Shown here: piece by piece, positions 7,901-9,670 of the stretch
Layout: each line of letters starts with the position of its first letter
Position numbering within the stretch: the first letter of the stretch is position 1
Source of the DNA: Gemmatimonadota bacterium
GTDB taxonomy: Bacteria; Gemmatimonadota; Gemmatimonadetes; Longimicrobiales; UBA6960
NCBI GenBank assembly: GCA_019347995.1
Contig: JAHWKH010000065.1
Location: 1 to 9,670 of the forward strand
DNA length: 9,670 nucleotides
Reading direction: 5' to 3'
Position numbers and translations under genes: made by a program
Notes under the pieces: model-generated
What the model saw: the letters and a program-made list of their open reading frames with translations, nothing else
Databases searched by the model: none
Told to the model about the DNA's origin: nothing

Positions 7901-8587
7901 TCAGGGCTCCCGGCGGGTGTCCGAGAGGACGCGCCCCCCGCCGATGCGGACGACACGGTCCGCCCGCTCCGCCAGCGCCGTGTCGTGGGTGACCAGGACC
8001 AGCGTCGTGCGGGCTTCCCGGTTCAGCTCGGCCATGAGCTCGATGACCCGGCCACCCGTCTCGGCGTCGAGGTTGCCCGTGGGCTCGTCGGCGAACAGGA
8101 TGCGGGGCCGGTTGGCGAACGCCCGCGCCAGCGCCACGCGCTGCTGCTCTCCGCCCGAGAGCTGGGCGGGGAAATGGTCGAGCCGGCCTCCCAGGCCCAC
8201 CCGCTCCAGGAGCCCGGCCGCGCGGGACCGCAGCTCCCGGGCCCGGGCTCCACCCAGCAGCTCCATCGGCACCATCACGTTCTCGAGAGCGGTCAGGGAC
8301 GGGAGCAGGTGGAAGGTCTGGAAGACGAAGCCCACGTGGGCCGCACGAAACCCCGCCCGCTCGTCCTCGGTAAGAGCGAAGATGTCCACGCCATCGAGCA
8401 GCACCCGCCCACGCGTCGGCTCGTCGAGCCCGGCGAGGAGCCCCAGGAGGGTCGTCTTGCCGCTGCCCGAGGGTCCTACCACGGCGACGACGCCCTCGGG
8501 CTCCACGGCCAGGTCCACGCCTTCGAGGACGGGCAGGGGCCGCCCCCCGCTCCGATATGTCTTCGCCAGGTCCTCCGCCACGATCAT
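7901..8587 (-). CDS. ybbA: YbbA-like (LolD/MacB-type) ABC transporter ATPase
   Basis: A 228-residue ABC ATPase, the normal length for LolD/YbbA-type subunits that pair with FtsX-family permeases. All motifs are intact: Walker A GPSGSGKTT (38-46), Q-loop VGFVFQ (Q90), the signature LSGGEQQR (143-150), Walker B ILFADEPTGNLD (163-174) with catalytic Glu168, and the switch His201 in LVTHD. The DEPTGNLD form is typical of this export/extraction class. The ATG at 8587 is preceded by GAGGAG at a spacing of six bases and gives the standard N-terminus MIVAEDLAKTY; the frame is open further upstream but that sequence is not ABC-like. It is the first gene of the operon, followed after two bases by its permease, and is divergent from the TesA-like gene with almost no gap. 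Confidence 0.95.
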   Translation of the reverse strand: MIVAEDLAKTYRSGGRPLPVLEGVDLAVEPEGVVAVVGPSGSGKTTLLGLLAGLDEPTRGRVLLDGVDIFALTEDERAGFRAAHVGFVFQTFHLLPSLTALENVMVPMELLGGARARELRSRAAGLLERVGLGGRLDHFPAQLSGGEQQRVALARAFANRPRILFADEPTGNLDAETGGRVIELMAELNREARTTLVLVTHDTALAERADRVVRIGGGRVLSDTRREP

Positions 8588-8593
8588 CGTCCG

Positions 8594-8599
8594 CTCCTC
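8594..8599 (-). promoter_or_regulatory. Shine-Dalgarno site deciding the ybbA start
   Basis: GAGGAG on the minus strand lies six bases before the ATG at 8587. This is a good ribosome-binding site in a window where most starts have weak ones. It overlaps the stretch that would encode the lipoprotein signal of the divergent tesA-like gene. Confidence 0.7.
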
Positions 8600-8609
8600 G
8601 TCACTGGCC

Positions 8610-9305
8610 GTGCTCGCGCTCCACGTCCTGGGTTGCGGGCCCGCGGATGATGCCGGCGCCACGGATGGCGGGTCAACGGCCGCCCCCCCGCCGGCGGTCG
8701 CGTCGGGCGGGGTGGAGCGGGCGCCGGACGGCGAACGCGCGGCGTCGGACCCCGACGGGCGACGCGGGCCCCGCGTCGTCTTCATGGGCACCAGCCTGAC
8801 GGCGGGCCTGGGGCTCTCCGACCCGGACGATCGCTTCACCGACCGCCTCCAGGCGCTGGCGGACTCGGCCGGCGTGCCCGCGCGGATGATCAATCTGGGG
8901 GTCAGTGGGGAGACAAGCGCCGGGGGGCTTCGCCGCCTGGCGTGGGCGCTCGCCGACACCGTGGACGTGCTCGTCCTCGAGCTGGGCGCGAACGACGGCC
9001 TGCGCGGGCAGGACCCCGACGCGCTGGAGGCCAACCTGCGCGCCATCGTCGACTCCACGCGGGCGCGCTGGCCCGGCGCCGTGGTGATCCTCGCGGGCAT
9101 GGAGGCGCCTCCGAACCTGGGGGAGCGCTACACGCGCCGGTTCCGGGAGGTGTTCGCCCGCGTCGCCCGCGAGGAGGACACCGTGCTGATCCCCTTCCTG
9201 TTGGAGGGCGTCGCGGGCGAGGCCGACCTCAATCAGGACGATCGTATCCATCCCAACGTCGAAGGTCACCGCCGGATCGCCCGGACCGTGTGGCCCGTGC
9301 TCTGA
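8610..9305 (+). CDS. tesA: TesA-like SGNH/GDSL lipoprotein esterase (start uncertain)
   Basis: An SGNH hydrolase of the TesA/arylesterase type (thioesterase, lysophospholipase or esterase activity). Block I is FMGTSLTAGLGL, with the catalytic Ser at codon 8793-8795; the Asp of GDSL is Thr. Block II is INLGVSGETSAGG, block III LELGANDGLRG (Asn at 8991), and block V DDRIHPN with catalytic Asp (8240+1000, codon 9240-9242) and His (codon 9249-9251). Upstream, VRSSSLAVLALHVLGC reads as a lipoprotein signal with lipobox VLGC (Cys codon 8631-8633), followed by a Gly/Ala/Pro-rich linker to ~8768. So the enzyme is probably anchored in the cell envelope. GTG 8610 is the only standard start before the lipobox, but it leaves eight residues before Cys; the n-region would need ATC at 8583 or 8586. 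It ends VWPVL at TGA 9303-9305, perhaps a few residues short, where the alaS overlap lies. Confidence 0.85.
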   Translation: MLALHVLGCGPADDAGATDGGSTAAPPPAVASGGVERAPDGERAASDPDGRRGPRVVFMGTSLTAGLGLSDPDDRFTDRLQALADSAGVPARMINLGVSGETSAGGLRRLAWALADTVDVLVLELGANDGLRGQDPDALEANLRAIVDSTRARWPGAVVILAGMEAPPNLGERYTRRFREVFARVAREEDTVLIPFLLEGVAGEADLNQDDRIHPNVEGHRRIARTVWPVL

Positions 9306-9670
9306 GCTGCTTTACGACCGAGGCCCGGAGTTCGGTGATGAATACCTGGGTGGGGTGCTAGACGAGGAACGATATCTGGAGGTCTGGAACCTGGTCTTTA
9401 TGCAGTACAACCAGGATGAAACCGGCCGGCGGACCCCTCTGCCCCGGCCGGGCGTGGATACCGGCATGCGGCTGGAGCGGCTGCTCAGCGTCATGCAGGG
9501 CGAGCTGGTCAATTACAATACCGACCTCTTCGCGCCGGCCATGGATCGGGTGCAGACGCTGTTGGCCGATGGCGAACGAGAGCGGCGCGAGCACGAAATC
9601 GCTTATCGCGTCATCGCCGACCATGGGCGGGCGGCCACCTTTCTCATCGCCGATGGCGTCTTGCCCGGTA
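9283..9670 (+). CDS. alaS: Alanyl-tRNA synthetase fragment (5' end missing, open at right edge)
   Basis: The frame that starts codons at 9283 reads GPCGPCSELLYDRGPEFG, then RYLEVWNLVFMQYNQDETGR, TPLPRPGVDTGM, LERLLSVMQGELVNYNTDLF and ADHGRAATFLIADGVLPG. These are the successive conserved blocks of the AlaRS class II catalytic domain, from the GPCGPCSE motif through motif 3 to the start of the tRNA-recognition region. The enzyme charges tRNA-Ala. Roughly the first 150 residues of a normal AlaRS, including motifs 1 and 2, are absent; upstream of 9283 the DNA is tesA in another frame. Codon third positions carry clearly more A/T (AAT, GAT, GAA, TTT, TAT) than the genes to the left. Motif 3 reads GMRLER instead of the usual GMGLER. 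It resembles Chloroflexota-type AlaRS to me, but that is a weak impression. Either a truncated copy or a piece of another genome joined during assembly. Confidence 0.88.

Noticed and set aside
5310..8582. Very long open plus-strand frame antisense to the permease and ATPase, continuing into tesA
   Set aside because: Its sequence is His/Arg/Gln/Pro-rich with no family motifs and mirrors the codon positions of the real minus-strand genes. Long antisense frames are normal at this GC content. Only the part from about 8583 on is protein-like.
5355..8587. MacB-type macrolide/tripartite efflux pump
   Set aside because: No membrane-fusion protein or TolC-like gene is nearby. The permease is double-length with two FtsX halves, and the TesA-like neighbour points to the YbbAP class.
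1..9670. tRNA, rRNA, CRISPR array, IS element or phage genes
   Set aside because: I saw no cloverleaf, regular direct repeats, transposase motifs or terminal inverted repeats in the window.

Overview
This is a very GC-rich window (roughly 70% or more by eye) from a Gram-negative-type bacterium. Support for that cell type comes from a beta-barrel-like protein with a signal peptide, a lipoprotein esterase and a LolCDE/YbbP-class ABC exporter. Codon use, GTG starts, four-base gene overlaps and the HEAT plus HD-GYP gene content would suit Gemmatimonadota or a similar high-GC soil or water phylum, but that placement is inference. The last ~370 bases look different and may not belong to the same genome.

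Layout. (1) 2-592, minus: the N-terminal part of a secreted, probably outer-membrane protein that runs off the left edge. (2) 593-792: a 200-base divergent intergenic region with one promoter-like element facing the barrel gene. (3) 793-1987, plus: a fold-type I PLP aminotransferase whose reading frame is broken near base 1219, best explained by loss of two bases. (4) 1988-2032: a short convergent gap filled by a perfect 10-bp GC hairpin. (5) 8587 down to 2033, minus: a tight four-gene operon in the order YbbA-like ABC ATPase, YbbP-like FtsX-family permease, HEAT-repeat protein, HD-GYP domain protein. It is joined by a 2-base gap, an ATGA overlap and a GTGA overlap. (6) 8610-9305, plus: a TesA-like SGNH/GDSL esterase with a lipobox, divergent from the ATPase. 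(7) 9283-9670, plus: the middle of an alanyl-tRNA synthetase gene with no 5' end, open at the right edge.

How the genes fit together. ATPase, permease and TesA esterase form the trio known from E. coli ybbA-ybbP-tesA, thought to act on hydrophobic or acylated molecules at the inner membrane. Here the transporter is translationally coupled to two apparently cytosolic proteins, a HEAT scaffold and an HD-GYP hydrolase. Their first ~110 residues look like copies of the same module. This coupled cassette is the most interesting biology in the window.

The most striking structural anomaly is at the right end. The last codons of tesA, read in another frame, spell the conserved alanyl-tRNA synthetase motif GPCGPCSE, and the synthetase then continues downstream without a break. 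About 24 bases therefore fit both genes, which is what a false assembly join, or a microhomology-mediated recombination, would leave.
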